Shown piece after piece: positions 25,201 through 34,948 of a DNA stretch of 64,000 nt. The notes below the pieces were generated by a model, which had not been told where the DNA came from, searched no databases, and was given only the letters and a program-made list of their open reading frames with translations. Numbering within the stretch: position 1 is the first letter of the stretch; each line of letters starts with the position of its first letter. Position numbers and translations under genes: made by a program. Origin of the DNA: a virus; IMG/VR virus record IMGVR_UViG_3300034107_000273, positions 1 to 64,000 of that record. One strand, 5' to 3'.

Positions 25201-26682
25201 CAAATATCCTCAGATAATAAAAGTATCATATATCCAACAAATGAGACTGATGAAGGATATCAAACATATTCTGTTAAGTTTGAGATGCCAGAGCAGTCAG
25301 TAACAACTGCAGGATTATTCTTTAATATGAAAAATGACGTATCAACAGACTGGGCATACTTTGTTGAACTTATTAGATATAATCAAACAGTTCCAGGAAC
25401 TATAAATCTCTATGATCCACCAAGATATAAGTATGCACTTACAATTAGAACAGATGGAGAATTAATTGCTTGGTCAGAAGTAACTGGAGAATGTCAAAAC
25501 ATAGTTAATAATTTTTCTAAAATAGTCAATAAGACTTTTGTTGATAATAAATATCAATACGACTATGTAACTGATAATGCTTTTAATCTTAAAGTTGTTA
25601 GATATCTTTCTGATGGATCAGATGGTGAAGATGGAACAGAAGAAATTAATAAAAACATTCTATCTGTATTTTTAAACAATGTTGAAATCTCTAAGTGGCA
25701 AGTTCCTGGAGATCCCTCAGATCCTGAGACTGGCTCAACAGGATATAAGCCAACAAGCACTAATCCACTAACAGGTATGAGAAGAAAACCATCTGTAGCA
25801 AATAATATTGTTCTTGGTACAAAGTTTGGATTTGTATCATCTTTAGTACCAAATCCTATAGATGATTTATCCCCACAACTTGCATATCCAGTAGCTTCTT
25901 CACAATATCCTTCTTATCTTAGAGAGATACATGCAACCACTAAGGCTTTAAAAGAAAGAAGTGTAAGCTATTTTTATCAAGATAGAGAATTCCTTAATGG
26001 TCTAATACAAAATCAAAGCCTAGCAAACAAATCTCCAAGCTATATTATGCAGACAACTCCAGAAATTTCAGGAATAAATGTATATGATGTTCAGTATACA
26101 ACACCTGCTGCAGTATCTGTTGATGTTCTGCCAATTGAATACATTTGGTATTATTTCCCAGGTACTACTCCATTAGACCAAAAAAATTATCAAAAGAAAA
26201 TGATTGATGAATATTCTTTATCATACTCAACACCTATTAATACAGGATTTAGAGCTAAGATAGCAATTGCAAATAACTCACCACATATGGTTTTCTTACG
26301 TAAAGAATCTGATGAGCTCAATCAATTTACAATTAACTTCAACCTATGGACACATGAAATTGTTGCTCCATCAGATCCAGAGATTATTGAAAAGGTTATT
26401 GATCAATCTAATATATCAGAGGTATTGCAACTAGACTCTCAATGGATTCAGTCTAAAGAGTCAGCATATAAAATGTTAAAGATTGTTGAAATGGGTATAG
26501 ATGGATTTTCAAAAAATGTTAGTCTAAGTATATTTGGAAATCCACTAATTCAGGTTGGTGATATAGTAACCTTAAATTACTCACTAAATGGAATTAGTAG
26601 TCAAAGGTATATGGTTCATTCAGTATCACACTCATTTGATTCAGGGCTTTCTACATCATTAACAATGAAAAGGCTTCAATAA
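22273..26682 (+). CDS. Large baseplate hub or tail-associated protein
   Basis: 1469 residues. The N-terminal ~430 are strand-rich and look carbohydrate-binding-like. From ~435 the sequence takes on hub character: VSPRLEIDLSDFVQNIQIDK, a YVNFNLINY strand, GVFEVITNILDLAGF, then the DALSQIFIAYQIGAYIDEYG section. The last ~85 residues (KMLKIVEMGIDGFSKNVSLS, NPLIQVGDIVTL, MVHSVSHSFDSGLSTSL) match the ending of tail hub proteins of the gpD/gp27 kind. No peptidase or lysozyme motif was seen. It begins with a TAATG junction and ends before a promoter. Confidence 0.7.
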   Translation: MLNVGALTQTQSTDIFTQSDSIALLPVVSAEWNHNLFNPPYITTAGAGTKISGTLIPGTTVTNVTSGGKENFVTKSFNMSDGTGSVGYAVTGLSGKAYKIITYIKTNNAIPVMITAFAKGSKTQYGTISIESDSLGWTKAVTYIGSSGPTDTISSFDYKITANALSSTDSENSNPTVFFTLPEIYETTQFDFYNNSLFPTESPFTYFRPGESYVPSGDSKYSFPSNHRRIASKILNSESESGGFFGNKYSPVSSILQNPTFFLAASPIPNVKTALVSDIAPYKYFVSDSNSRNITAIYEKGIPTNKVVLKFNTLMTIPTVSISITTISGNTESTSSQSIVVNSSGVVVLYWNGSAWTDKKWGDPTASPVTTMPKFNDAGALSLSINVKKIKVTQTSSEPKSELTGTTGISTPTSNIALDLKRMHLIEVSPRLEIDLSDFVQNIQIDKSLDSKQVALPISSINTNDAKIDLSGIPAMSGSTLVPIFSSQSNQASTILANLLRKNIKFYVNFNLINYVTAGSTPTINSSSYIPGGVFYSDSWEENDISNINVQCFDISRYLQSTPVPDYVANLKGVFEVITNILDLAGFTDYDYDSLYKICNNKSAPLDLSYYYCNSKDTTILDALSQIFIAYQIGAYIDEYGIMKFLSLQDILSSTNSSITISDSNIVEGGFSISNNAKPGKISLRYQTPKIKQSPSLQNIESLDIKNSPSFIYTTSNDVVWQQQTIDSVGFNYLNADMSEDQNVFEINNNDLLDIFHTFNMNNEGYASIENEIVSFVYKEYELVNLKTNESRKVSIKNNLELSSEINKFIKEYDVGLKQKSATVTDAEGDGVINTYYAENNFSTGDRVSISRMYPTQFNVSGTVMDEPTPTQFQILSTSYSDDPVTKFGVALTASTSDVMITPTSKITNVKRGMFGTAPAEHARITSLASKGLSEKNMFYDYSNIFSYSAASIINSKTSDTGELTDSLPSIDKIRVQISSDNKSIIYPTNETDEGYQTYSVKFEMPEQSVTTAGLFFNMKNDVSTDWAYFVELIRYNQTVPGTINLYDPPRYKYALTIRTDGELIAWSEVTGECQNIVNNFSKIVNKTFVDNKYQYDYVTDNAFNLKVVRYLSDGSDGEDGTEEINKNILSVFLNNVEISKWQVPGDPSDPETGSTGYKPTSTNPLTGMRRKPSVANNIVLGTKFGFVSSLVPNPIDDLSPQLAYPVASSQYPSYLREIHATTKALKERSVSYFYQDREFLNGLIQNQSLANKSPSYIMQTTPEISGINVYDVQYTTPAAVSVDVLPIEYIWYYFPGTTPLDQKNYQKKMIDEYSLSYSTPINTGFRAKIAIANNSPHMVFLRKESDELNQFTINFNLWTHEIVAPSDPEIIEKVIDQSNISEVLQLDSQWIQSKESAYKMLKIVEMGIDGFSKNVSLSIFGNPLIQVGDIVTLNYSLNGISSQRYMVHSVSHSFDSGLSTSLTMKRLQ

Positions 26683-26693
26683 TGTTGTGGCTG

Positions 26694-26702
26694 TGGTATA
26701 AT
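26694..26702 (+). promoter_or_regulatory. Extended -10 promoter for the tail fibre genes
   Basis: TGG followed by TATAAT at 26697-26702. The next start, ATG 26722, has AGGAGAT. Confidence 0.65.
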
Positions 26703-26721
26703 TGAAATCTAGGAGATAATA

Positions 26722-27243
26722 ATGGCATATATTAAAATATCAGATCCAAACGTTATAGACCTTGCTGCTTGGCAACAAGTTATTAATGTTGTTAACCAGC
26801 ATAGTGATAGCATTTCTGCAATTACTAATAATTTTGGATCACAGGGTACTGGTGAAACTAACTGGAATACTGGTACTGACATTTCACATGAATATGACCC
26901 AGGATCACAAAAGGTTGTATATGGAAAAAATAAATTTGATCCAGCTTCTGATGAAATAGATTTTGAAGTAGCTGCAAACAATGCAAAATATATATATCAC
27001 GGAAATGTTGTTTTTGCAGACGAGGTATCTGGAGCATCATCATTTGATGCAACTCCAATAGTTACTGCAACAATTTCTTTAACACAATCAGTAACAGCAA
27101 ACGTTAATATTATATTAACTGTTACTCAAGTAACACAGGATGGTTTTAAATATAGGGTTACAAACTCAAGAAGCACTTCTGCTGTTGGAATACCTATAGT
27201 TGGAGCATTTTTTATAAACTGGATGGCCATAGGGCCTAAGTAA
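26722..27243 (+). CDS. Minor structural protein at the head of the fibre operon
   Basis: 173 residues. An N-terminal helix (AAWQQVINVVNQHSDSISAI) is followed by a beta-rich body with VTATISLTQSVTANVNIILT and a GAFFINWMAIGPK end, suggesting a trimeric or ring structural protein with a short coiled-coil. It is followed 13 bases later by the first FN3-type fibre gene. No named family recognised. Confidence 0.6.
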   Translation: MAYIKISDPNVIDLAAWQQVINVVNQHSDSISAITNNFGSQGTGETNWNTGTDISHEYDPGSQKVVYGKNKFDPASDEIDFEVAANNAKYIYHGNVVFADEVSGASSFDATPIVTATISLTQSVTANVNIILTVTQVTQDGFKYRVTNSRSTSAVGIPIVGAFFINWMAIGPK

Positions 27244-27256
27244 ATAAGAGGCCACA

Positions 27257-30200
27257 ATGGGTTTCAATTCAAAATACAAAAGTGGCAAATCCGTTGGTAA
27301 AAACCAAACGGTACCAATTGCTGTTGATGATCCAAGATTAAAACCAGGAAAAAGAGGACAAACATATGCACGTCAAGGTGCAGAAATTCAAGAGATTGGT
27401 CTTGATGGTAAGTCATTAATCACTGGTGGAAGAAACATAAATAACCCATCTGGTACACAAAACATAACACAAGCACCTTCAGAACCAGCTCCAGTTATAC
27501 TTCCACCAATGGGGAATCAACCACCAAAGACATATCCTGGTGGTTCAGGTCCAATAGTAATTATTCCAACAGATCCAACAGATGTTTCTGTTGTATGGTC
27601 TAATGAAGATTTAGTAATCAGTTTTAATTGGGATTATGTTAATGAGGTAAATGACACAATTTCACAATTTATAGTAGAGTTAACATCTGATGGAGTAACA
27701 AAAAGAACAACAGGAAATACTTTTACTCCTAATAAAACACAAACTGCACAAACAATTACTGTAACAAAATCAATGATTACTTCTATGTTTAATGTGTTTA
27801 GAACAAATATATCTGCAGTATGTGTTCTCACAGCAGATCCACTAAATAATATAAGTAATACTATTTGTGCACCAACTGTTCCAGCATATGTGTTAAGTTT
27901 ATCAACACCATCAATAACTGTTACAGCAATCAATAATGGATATACTGTTGCATTTACAACACCAACACAAAGTGTATATGATGCAATTGAAATTGTTGAA
28001 TACGAATCTGATGCAACAACAGAACCAACTGGTGTAGATTATATAAGAACATATTTTAATACAATTAATCCAGCAGTAATTACAGTATCTAATTTTAACT
28101 ATAGATGGGTAAAAGCAAGGTTCTCATCTGATGGCGGTACTTATACATCCTATTCTACTGCTCAAAAAGTTAAACCAACTAGTCCAGTATCAGTAGATTT
28201 AACACCACCAAATGAAGTTACTCAACTTTCAGCTGTATGGTCTGGAGATAACATTATTGTTTCATACAAACTTCCATTAGAAGTAGATACAAGAGCAGCA
28301 AGAGTTCAAATAGAGCTTACTGCACCAAATAGTTTAGTTGGATATTTCTATAGGTTCCCTGATGGATCTGGAAGAGATCAGACTACTACAATTACTAAAA
28401 AAGATTTGTTTGATCAGTTTGGAGAACACTACGGTATTTTTACTGGAACATTAAGAAGTATTGATACATCTGATAATAGAACTGCAGGTGTTTCTTTCAA
28501 TGTTCCACAAAGAGCAAACCCTCTTAATGGTGTAGTTCCAACATTTACAACTCTTGCATTGTCTAATGCTTATTCTGTTAACTTTACACTGCCAACAGGT
28601 GCAGCATTTGCAGAAGTTTATGCTAAACATACAGCATGGGTAGGCGATCCAACTGATGATACATATTTAGTTTATGCAGGTCTAAGTCCAGCAGTTATTG
28701 TTGATACAGACTATACGCCAGTATACTTAAAGCTTCACTACTATGATGATTTTGGAAATACCTCTAGTTATTCTAATCAATCAAACAATAGTGTAACACC
28801 TGCTAATCCAGGTGAGATTACTTCCTTTGAAAATCCTATATCATTTGGTCCAGATGCAGTCATATATGCTGGAGATAGTGCTACATCTGGAACAAGAACT
28901 TTATTTAAGACTGGTGGTATTTTTGCATATGATGCAACAAACGCATCACCTTCAACACAAATAGTTTCTAATGCTTCAGCAGGTAGTCCAACATTTATAA
29001 CTAATCAAGCAAGCATAGGTGGTTGGACAGTAAGTGCAACAAAAATTGAAAAACTTGCTAGCGGTAAATACACTGGTATGGAAAGTGGATCAACTTATTC
29101 TTTCTATGCTGGAAGCACAACATCTGGTGGAGATGCTAATGCAAAATTTATAGTAACACCACTAGGTGAAGTAACAGCAAGAGAAATAACAATTATTGGT
29201 AATGGTGGTACAGGTAATTTAATTAGTGCAGGTGGATTATTTACTGTTAAAAATGATGGAACATTTACTGCAACTGGTGCAGACATACAAGGAAAAATTA
29301 CTGCAGACTCTGGAGAATTTAGTGGAAATGTAAAAATTGGAACAAGTGGTTCTCTATTCTCTGGAGCTATGTCTGGTAATAATTTATCAGGACTTGGTTT
29401 CATACTTAACAAAGATGGAATTTTATTTCAAAATGTCAGTGGTAGTGCAATTACTCAAATTACATCATCTGATGGAAAACTTATAACAAAGTCTGCAGAA
29501 ATTGGTGGATGGGCAGTAGATTCAAATAAGATATTTAAAACATCAGCAGGAGGACAAGGAAATCTATCTCTTGATTCTTTAAATGGATATATATATGTTT
29601 CTAGCGATAATATTTCTACGTATACTGCAGGAATAAACAGTGCATCTTCATCTACTAGCGTAGCATTTTGGGCAGGCTCAGCGGTAACTAATAGTTTGCC
29701 AAATCCTAGCAAACAAACAGATGGAGTATATGATAATAAATTTGTAGTACGAATGGATGGAAAAGTATTTGCATCTGGAGCTGAAATTAGAGGCGGTACA
29801 GTATCAAGCATAGGAGCATTAGGATCAGTAATAATTGATGGAGATAAAAGTTTAATATCATTATCAACAAATTCTAAAACTTCATATTTAATACCACGTA
29901 ATGGAAATATTTATTTAATTGCTCCAAGCTCTTCAACAACACCTCTTTGGGGCTCATTAGATGGAGCAGGAGCAGTTAATACTGTTGCACCTAATGCTGA
30001 ACCATATTTTGTAGCGGGATCTAATTTCAAAGATCCATGGAACAATACAACCCCAGGTATTGGTATGTATACTGGAAGCTGGGATTATTTTACTAATGGA
30101 GTAAGTGATCCATTTGTAACTGTTTCAAAAAGTGGAACTATACAACTTTCTGCTAGTCCAGATATTGGTTTGATTGTAGAAAAAGGTGGAGCAACAGGAG

Positions 30201-30778
30201 ATGCATTTACTGTTCCTACTATTATGATGTATACAAGTAAGGCTGGAACTGCGCCCTATAAACCTTCTACTGCATACGGTGCATGGGCAACATTCCAAAA
30301 AGGATATATAAATTTAGCAGCAAGTACAGGTGCATTTATATCTATTTTTGGAGATTCTACAAATGGTGGAACTTCAGCATGGCCTTCATGGACTAATACT
30401 GCTCCTAATACATATGCATCTGTTTCAAATAGCATATTTCTTCGTTCTGGAAAAACAACAAATACAACAAGTGATAAGAGTGCTTATGATGGAGCATCTC
30501 AAATTCTTATTAATGAATCAAAAGTATCTATTACTGGTATTCCAAGAGCATCAACTTTTGATATGAATGATTATAGAATTGGAACAGAGGGTGATGGAAA
30601 TTATAGAAATTTACCATCCCTTGGATATCCACCAAGACAAAGAATAGTTATTGAAGATCCAGAAACTGGAGAAGCACAACTTGGTTTTGCTGTATACTAT
30701 CTTGATACACAAAAAATTAATGGAACTGGACCAGGAGCTAATATGGGTGCGCAAGGAGACATTGCGGTGGTATTCTAA
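27257..30778 (+). CDS. Tail fibre or minor tail protein with FN3-like modules
   Basis: 1173 residues. The N-terminal ~60 are basic and disordered and probably anchor it to the tail. Residues ~110-520 contain several FN3-like repeats separated by Pro-rich joins (for example TPPNEVTQLSAVWSGDNIIV). Residues ~560 onward hold repeats beginning IGGWTVSATKIEKL and IGGWAVDSNKIFKT, a motif found in phage fibre shafts, with many Gly, Ser and Thr. The C-terminus (PPRQRIVIEDPETGEAQLGF) is more compact. It is TAATG-coupled to the next fibre gene. Likely role: reaching or binding the host surface. Confidence 0.75.
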   Translation: MGFNSKYKSGKSVGKNQTVPIAVDDPRLKPGKRGQTYARQGAEIQEIGLDGKSLITGGRNINNPSGTQNITQAPSEPAPVILPPMGNQPPKTYPGGSGPIVIIPTDPTDVSVVWSNEDLVISFNWDYVNEVNDTISQFIVELTSDGVTKRTTGNTFTPNKTQTAQTITVTKSMITSMFNVFRTNISAVCVLTADPLNNISNTICAPTVPAYVLSLSTPSITVTAINNGYTVAFTTPTQSVYDAIEIVEYESDATTEPTGVDYIRTYFNTINPAVITVSNFNYRWVKARFSSDGGTYTSYSTAQKVKPTSPVSVDLTPPNEVTQLSAVWSGDNIIVSYKLPLEVDTRAARVQIELTAPNSLVGYFYRFPDGSGRDQTTTITKKDLFDQFGEHYGIFTGTLRSIDTSDNRTAGVSFNVPQRANPLNGVVPTFTTLALSNAYSVNFTLPTGAAFAEVYAKHTAWVGDPTDDTYLVYAGLSPAVIVDTDYTPVYLKLHYYDDFGNTSSYSNQSNNSVTPANPGEITSFENPISFGPDAVIYAGDSATSGTRTLFKTGGIFAYDATNASPSTQIVSNASAGSPTFITNQASIGGWTVSATKIEKLASGKYTGMESGSTYSFYAGSTTSGGDANAKFIVTPLGEVTAREITIIGNGGTGNLISAGGLFTVKNDGTFTATGADIQGKITADSGEFSGNVKIGTSGSLFSGAMSGNNLSGLGFILNKDGILFQNVSGSAITQITSSDGKLITKSAEIGGWAVDSNKIFKTSAGGQGNLSLDSLNGYIYVSSDNISTYTAGINSASSSTSVAFWAGSAVTNSLPNPSKQTDGVYDNKFVVRMDGKVFASGAEIRGGTVSSIGALGSVIIDGDKSLISLSTNSKTSYLIPRNGNIYLIAPSSSTTPLWGSLDGAGAVNTVAPNAEPYFVAGSNFKDPWNNTTPGIGMYTGSWDYFTNGVSDPFVTVSKSGTIQLSASPDIGLIVEKGGATGDAFTVPTIMMYTSKAGTAPYKPSTAYGAWATFQKGYINLAASTGAFISIFGDSTNGGTSAWPSWTNTAPNTYASVSNSIFLRSGKTTNTTSDKSAYDGASQILINESKVSITGIPRASTFDMNDYRIGTEGDGNYRNLPSLGYPPRQRIVIEDPETGEAQLGFAVYYLDTQKINGTGPGANMGAQGDIAVVF

Positions 30779-33700
30779 TGGCACTTCATATAAAGAAATC
30801 CACTGGGTGGACAGAAGCATTGGGATTCTATGTAAAGAGGCCAAATGGTTGGACAATTATAAAAAAGGGTTTTGTAAAAAAAGCTACAGGTTGGAAACAA
30901 TTCTGGCCTCTTGCTGGACCAAATATAGATTTTCCCTTAGAAATATCTAGAAGTTCTGCATCTTGGCCATCAACACTAACTGGTACAAATTATCATTGGG
31001 AGGATGCAGATACATTTTTTTATAAGTTTCAATCTTCATTAACAGATTCAACAAATCCAGCAGACTGGACAGATCTAATAAGCTATACAACAATATTAAA
31101 CCCAATAACTGGTAGATCTAATACAAAGACTTATTCAGTAACAAGTAGTTTATTCAGTCCAACTGTTAGAAGCAAATGGTTTAGATTTGTAGTCAAAGCG
31201 GTAGATACAACAAACAATATAACAACAATAGAGTATAGCAATACAGTTAATATATCAAAAACAGATCTTGTAGGAACTCCTGGTACTGTTGTAATTGAAA
31301 GACAGTCAGCATCATCTTATGTTTATTCTGTTATTAATAATGGTACATGGTCAAGCACACCAGAAAGTTATCAGTATCAATGGTTTCAAAACCTGCCTGG
31401 ATCATCCCCATCACCAATAACTGGAGCTACAGAAAATACATATAATATGCAATCGTTTATAGATAGAGAAATAAAATGTCAGGTTAAAGCAGTTGATGAT
31501 CTTGGTGCAGTAGCAGAAATAGCAATTGATTCAAATACTTTAACTGTAAATGCAGCACCCGCATCAATTAACTCATTTACAGTCATTGGTGATGCTATGC
31601 AAGCTTTTTATTCTTTTGATGTATCAAGTGTATATAATATAGGAAGTGGACTAACCATTGAGATAGTTTTTCAACAAAAACTAAATAACGGTACTTGGCT
31701 TACAACTAATACAATATTTCCTTCTTCAAAAACTGGAACAAACGTTACTGTATTATTTAATGATGGTGGAACATATAGAGGAACAATATATGTTAGAGAT
31801 AACATAAACCCAGAAATAAGTTTTACTACTCCTGAGTTTTCTGTAGAAAGAATGCTTTTTAGAAATGTAGCAATTAACGAAACTCAAACTGGGTTTACAG
31901 CACCATCTAACATTAACTTTGCCAATACCTGGCTTCCTGGACAATCAGTACAGACTGGTGCTATTGGTTGGACAAATGGTGCCAACATGAATACAACAGA
32001 TGTTTATTGGAGCGGAAATTACAATGGTAGTGAGATTAATAAACCAGTATCTGGACAAGGACAATATGTAGAATTTGACTTAAGTGAATCAACTGGAAAT
32101 GCATCAATTACTGCAACAGTTGAGCAGACTGGTCTTGGACAAGCAACAATATCTTGGGAGCAACAAGGATCACAAAGCTACAAAATAATTTATAGGGTTG
32201 ACTCCAATGTTAGCCCTGGATATACTGATATTCCTGTAACTGGAAATGATTCAAGTACGTTTCCATCAAAAATTGTAAATGCAACAGATTCAGATGTGTC
32301 TGTTAGAGCACTTTATTTATATTCTCTTCCAAATCAAGCTGGAAGAGAGTTTGGAAGTACAATAACTTTTCCACCAACAGTAACTCTTGGAGCTGGCACA
32401 CAACTAGAAACAACAGCATCAGGAACCATTAATCTTATTACTGCACCAACTGCACCAACAGGACTATCTAAAATTGCAGAAAATAATGGAAGTATAACAT
32501 TTTCTTGGTCTCCACCTATAAATGATGGTGGAACACCTATAACAAGATATGATGTTATGGTTATTCAAAATGGAGTTGGATCATATATTTCAAATGGATT
32601 ATCAACAACATATACTGCAACTTTTAGTACTGGTAATACTGGTGTGTTTTATGTAAGAGCTGTAAATGCTTGGTCAGTAGGCCCAGCTGCTTTCACTGAA
32701 AACTTATATATACCAGCAATTTTAACGGGACCAGTAGGCACATCAACTACAGCAACAACAACAAGAGCAAGCTGGACATCATACTATCAAAGTGGTTATA
32801 GCCTATCTCTTCTTGGAAATTCTACATACACAGGAACAAGTGCAACACATAGAGATATATCTGGGCTATCTCCTTCAACACAATATCCTGTTGCACTTTC
32901 TATTAATTCTGTAACTGGAAATACTGCAACTCAAAGTCTTTCTTATACAATAACTGGTGCTTCTACAACAGGATCTGTTGTTACATATATTACCAATAAT
33001 CAATTACGTGCAGGACAAAGAGTAGTTATAACTGGAGTTAGTCCAAGCTCATATAATATGAATGCAACTGTTGCATCGGCTACAAAAACATCTTTTACTA
33101 TTAATACGTTTGTGACTCCAGGTACTACATATTCATCTGGTGGAACAGCTTCTGCTATTATTAATACTCTTGCAGAAGTTCCAACAATTACTACCTCAAA
33201 TATTACAGCAGGTGGATTCACAGCAAATTGGTCAGCATCTGGTGCATACAAATATTATGTTGATATTTATAGATCAAGTACTGGAACTTCAATTGCTGGT
33301 TATCCAACTTATACTACTTTGACAACCTCTGGAGCACTTACAGGACTTGTTCAAGGTGCTTTATATAGTATTTCTGTAAGATCAATAAATAATATTGATC
33401 AACAATCTACTACTGCTATACAATCTGTTACAACAGGATCAGCACCTTCTGGAGGATCTGTTTCAATTTCTACAAATACTGGAAACTATAATGTTGGAAG
33501 TATAATAACTTATTCAACTACTGGTTGGTCTAACTCACCTACAAGTTATGACTTAAGGCTATACAATGGAACAAGTCCAGTATTAACATCAGATCCATTA
33601 AGAGCAAGTACTACTTCTTCAAGTGGCACATATACAATTACTTCAGCAGATCAAAGTAAGTACTTTAAAGCATTTGCTACAGCAACAAATATCTATGGAA

Positions 33701-34266
33701 CTTCAACAGAGGCTAGCTCATCTCAAGTAGGTCCAGTTCCAGCACCTATATTATATACGGTTACTTTTACTACAAACGGAGCAACATTTGGAGCTCCTTC
33801 AGTTAGTTCAGTAACACAAGATTCATCAGGAGCATCAGTAACTTTAGCTACTGTAGGAACAATGGGTAAGCCACCGTTTGTATTTGGTGGATGGACAATA
33901 GATGGAGTAAGTTATCCTTCTGGAGGAACTTATACTCCTACAGCAAATGTAAATGCATCTGCTATTTGGAATGCATCAGGATCTGCTCCATCTACACCAA
34001 GTGGATTAACAAACTCATATTCATCAGGACCAACTTGGACTGGATCCTGGGCAGCCTCAAGCGGTACTGCTCCTATAACATATTATTGGACACTTTATCA
34101 ATCTGCAACAGTTGGTGGAACAATAAATGCTACAGCATCAGGAAGTACAACTTCAACGTCATTTACAAAAACAATGTTATCTGCAGATGGCCTATGGGCT
34201 CAATTTACAGTATACGCTTCAAATTCAAGTGGAACTTCAGGAACAGCAACGTCAGGATGGGCATGA
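30778..34266 (+). CDS. Second large tail fibre protein with FN3 and InlB-type repeats
   Basis: 1162 residues. The first ~45 residues repeat a short K-x2-GW-x(4)-F/V motif (KKSTGWTEALGFYVKRPNGW), perhaps for docking on the tail. The rest is a chain of Ig- and FN3-like domains (for example PTGLSKIAENNGSITFSW with SPP, and SAPSGGSVSISTNTG). Residues ~1000-1070 match the InlB B-repeat/Flg_new pattern (FTTNGATFGAP, KPPFVFGGWTIDGVSY, NASAIWN). These modules occur in adhesins and phage tails. The base composition is T/A-rich like its neighbour, so no recent transfer is evident. Confidence 0.75.
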   Translation: MALHIKKSTGWTEALGFYVKRPNGWTIIKKGFVKKATGWKQFWPLAGPNIDFPLEISRSSASWPSTLTGTNYHWEDADTFFYKFQSSLTDSTNPADWTDLISYTTILNPITGRSNTKTYSVTSSLFSPTVRSKWFRFVVKAVDTTNNITTIEYSNTVNISKTDLVGTPGTVVIERQSASSYVYSVINNGTWSSTPESYQYQWFQNLPGSSPSPITGATENTYNMQSFIDREIKCQVKAVDDLGAVAEIAIDSNTLTVNAAPASINSFTVIGDAMQAFYSFDVSSVYNIGSGLTIEIVFQQKLNNGTWLTTNTIFPSSKTGTNVTVLFNDGGTYRGTIYVRDNINPEISFTTPEFSVERMLFRNVAINETQTGFTAPSNINFANTWLPGQSVQTGAIGWTNGANMNTTDVYWSGNYNGSEINKPVSGQGQYVEFDLSESTGNASITATVEQTGLGQATISWEQQGSQSYKIIYRVDSNVSPGYTDIPVTGNDSSTFPSKIVNATDSDVSVRALYLYSLPNQAGREFGSTITFPPTVTLGAGTQLETTASGTINLITAPTAPTGLSKIAENNGSITFSWSPPINDGGTPITRYDVMVIQNGVGSYISNGLSTTYTATFSTGNTGVFYVRAVNAWSVGPAAFTENLYIPAILTGPVGTSTTATTTRASWTSYYQSGYSLSLLGNSTYTGTSATHRDISGLSPSTQYPVALSINSVTGNTATQSLSYTITGASTTGSVVTYITNNQLRAGQRVVITGVSPSSYNMNATVASATKTSFTINTFVTPGTTYSSGGTASAIINTLAEVPTITTSNITAGGFTANWSASGAYKYYVDIYRSSTGTSIAGYPTYTTLTTSGALTGLVQGALYSISVRSINNIDQQSTTAIQSVTTGSAPSGGSVSISTNTGNYNVGSIITYSTTGWSNSPTSYDLRLYNGTSPVLTSDPLRASTTSSSGTYTITSADQSKYFKAFATATNIYGTSTEASSSQVGPVPAPILYTVTFTTNGATFGAPSVSSVTQDSSGASVTLATVGTMGKPPFVFGGWTIDGVSYPSGGTYTPTANVNASAIWNASGSAPSTPSGLTNSYSSGPTWTGSWAASSGTAPITYYWTLYQSATVGGTINATASGSTTSTSFTKTMLSADGLWAQFTVYASNSSGTSGTATSGWA

Positions 34267-34267
34267 T

Positions 34268-34465
34268 ATGACTAATGAAGAAAAGATAATCTTGTTAAAC
34301 AATAGGATTGATAATTTTAATATACATATAGGTATATTAGAAAAAGATATCTTGGACAATCCAAATGATGATCATCCAGACAAACCTTTAAGGCAAGATG
34401 TACTAAATAATTTTTATGCTATGAGGCAGGCTATTGTTCAAGAAATAGAAGAACTAACTGCCTAA
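34268..34465 (+). CDS. Small helical protein after the fibre genes (copy 1)
   Basis: 65 residues, start ATG 34268, two bases after the fibre stop and without a clear ribosome-binding site, so probably coupled. The start TNEEKIILLNNRIDNF resembles TNEEKIGIVEQHLRNL of the gene at 34502, so the two are likely paralogues. It is predicted to be helical and charged. Position after fibres suggests a small fibre chaperone or assembly factor, unproven. Confidence 0.65.
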   Translation: MTNEEKIILLNNRIDNFNIHIGILEKDILDNPNDDHPDKPLRQDVLNNFYAMRQAIVQEIEELTA

Positions 34466-34474
34466 TCTATGGTA

Positions 34475-34483
34475 TGATATAAT
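34475..34483 (+). promoter_or_regulatory. Extended -10 promoter after the fibre operon
   Basis: TGA followed by TATAAT at 34478-34483. The next ATG (34502) has a strong AAGGAGG site. Confidence 0.65.
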
Positions 34484-34501
34484 AAGACAAGGAGGAAAAA
34501 A

Positions 34502-34717
34502 ATGGCATACGTACTAACAAATGAAGAAAAGATCGGAATTGTTGAACAACACTTAAGAAACCTAGAATATTCTAAGTTTAATGTTTCAATATCATTAATT
34601 GAAGAATCATCTATTACTCCAGTAAAGCAGGACTTAATTGATGATCTTGAAAAGCAAATATCAGATATTAATGCAAAAATTGAATCACTAGTGGCTGAAT
34701 TAGCAACACTTAACTAG
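34502..34717 (+). CDS. Small helical protein after the fibre genes (copy 2)
   Basis: 71 residues with strong AAGGAGG. Helical, with a coiled-coil C-terminal half (DLEKQISDINAKIESLVAEL). It shares its N-terminal TNEEKI block with the gene at 34268. Function not recognised. Confidence 0.7.
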   Translation: MAYVLTNEEKIGIVEQHLRNLEYSKFNVSISLIEESSITPVKQDLIDDLEKQISDINAKIESLVAELATLN

Positions 34718-34744
34718 CAATAACTAATTAATCAGGGGGTAATT

Positions 34745-34936
34745 ATGGATAAGGCTGAATTAATTATTACAGCTTTGCAACAACGTATTGGAGAACTAGT
34801 CTCTAATTATGAAACACAGGTAGCTATTCTTAGAGCAGAAATTACAACTTATGCTCAAGAAAAAGAAGCAGCAGAAAAAGAAGAAGCAGAAAAACAAAAT
34901 GCTTTATCTGAGTACTCATCTACTCTTGAAAAATAA
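34745..34936 (+). CDS. Small coiled-coil protein
   Basis: 63 residues, almost entirely one predicted coiled coil with an acidic/Lys tail (KEAAEKEEAEK). The GGGGG ribosome-binding site lies 6 bases ahead of the ATG. It is the third short helical gene in a row here. No membrane segment, so it is not an obvious spanin. Confidence 0.65.
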   Translation: MDKAELIITALQQRIGELVSNYETQVAILRAEITTYAQEKEAAEKEEAEKQNALSEYSSTLEK

Positions 34937-34948
34937 ATAAAGGAAATA

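Noticed and set aside
33891-34271. Alternative-frame open reading frame in the end of the second fibre gene
   Set aside because: It is a shadow of the repetitive fibre coding sequence, Lys/Arg/Cys-rich with no start signals.
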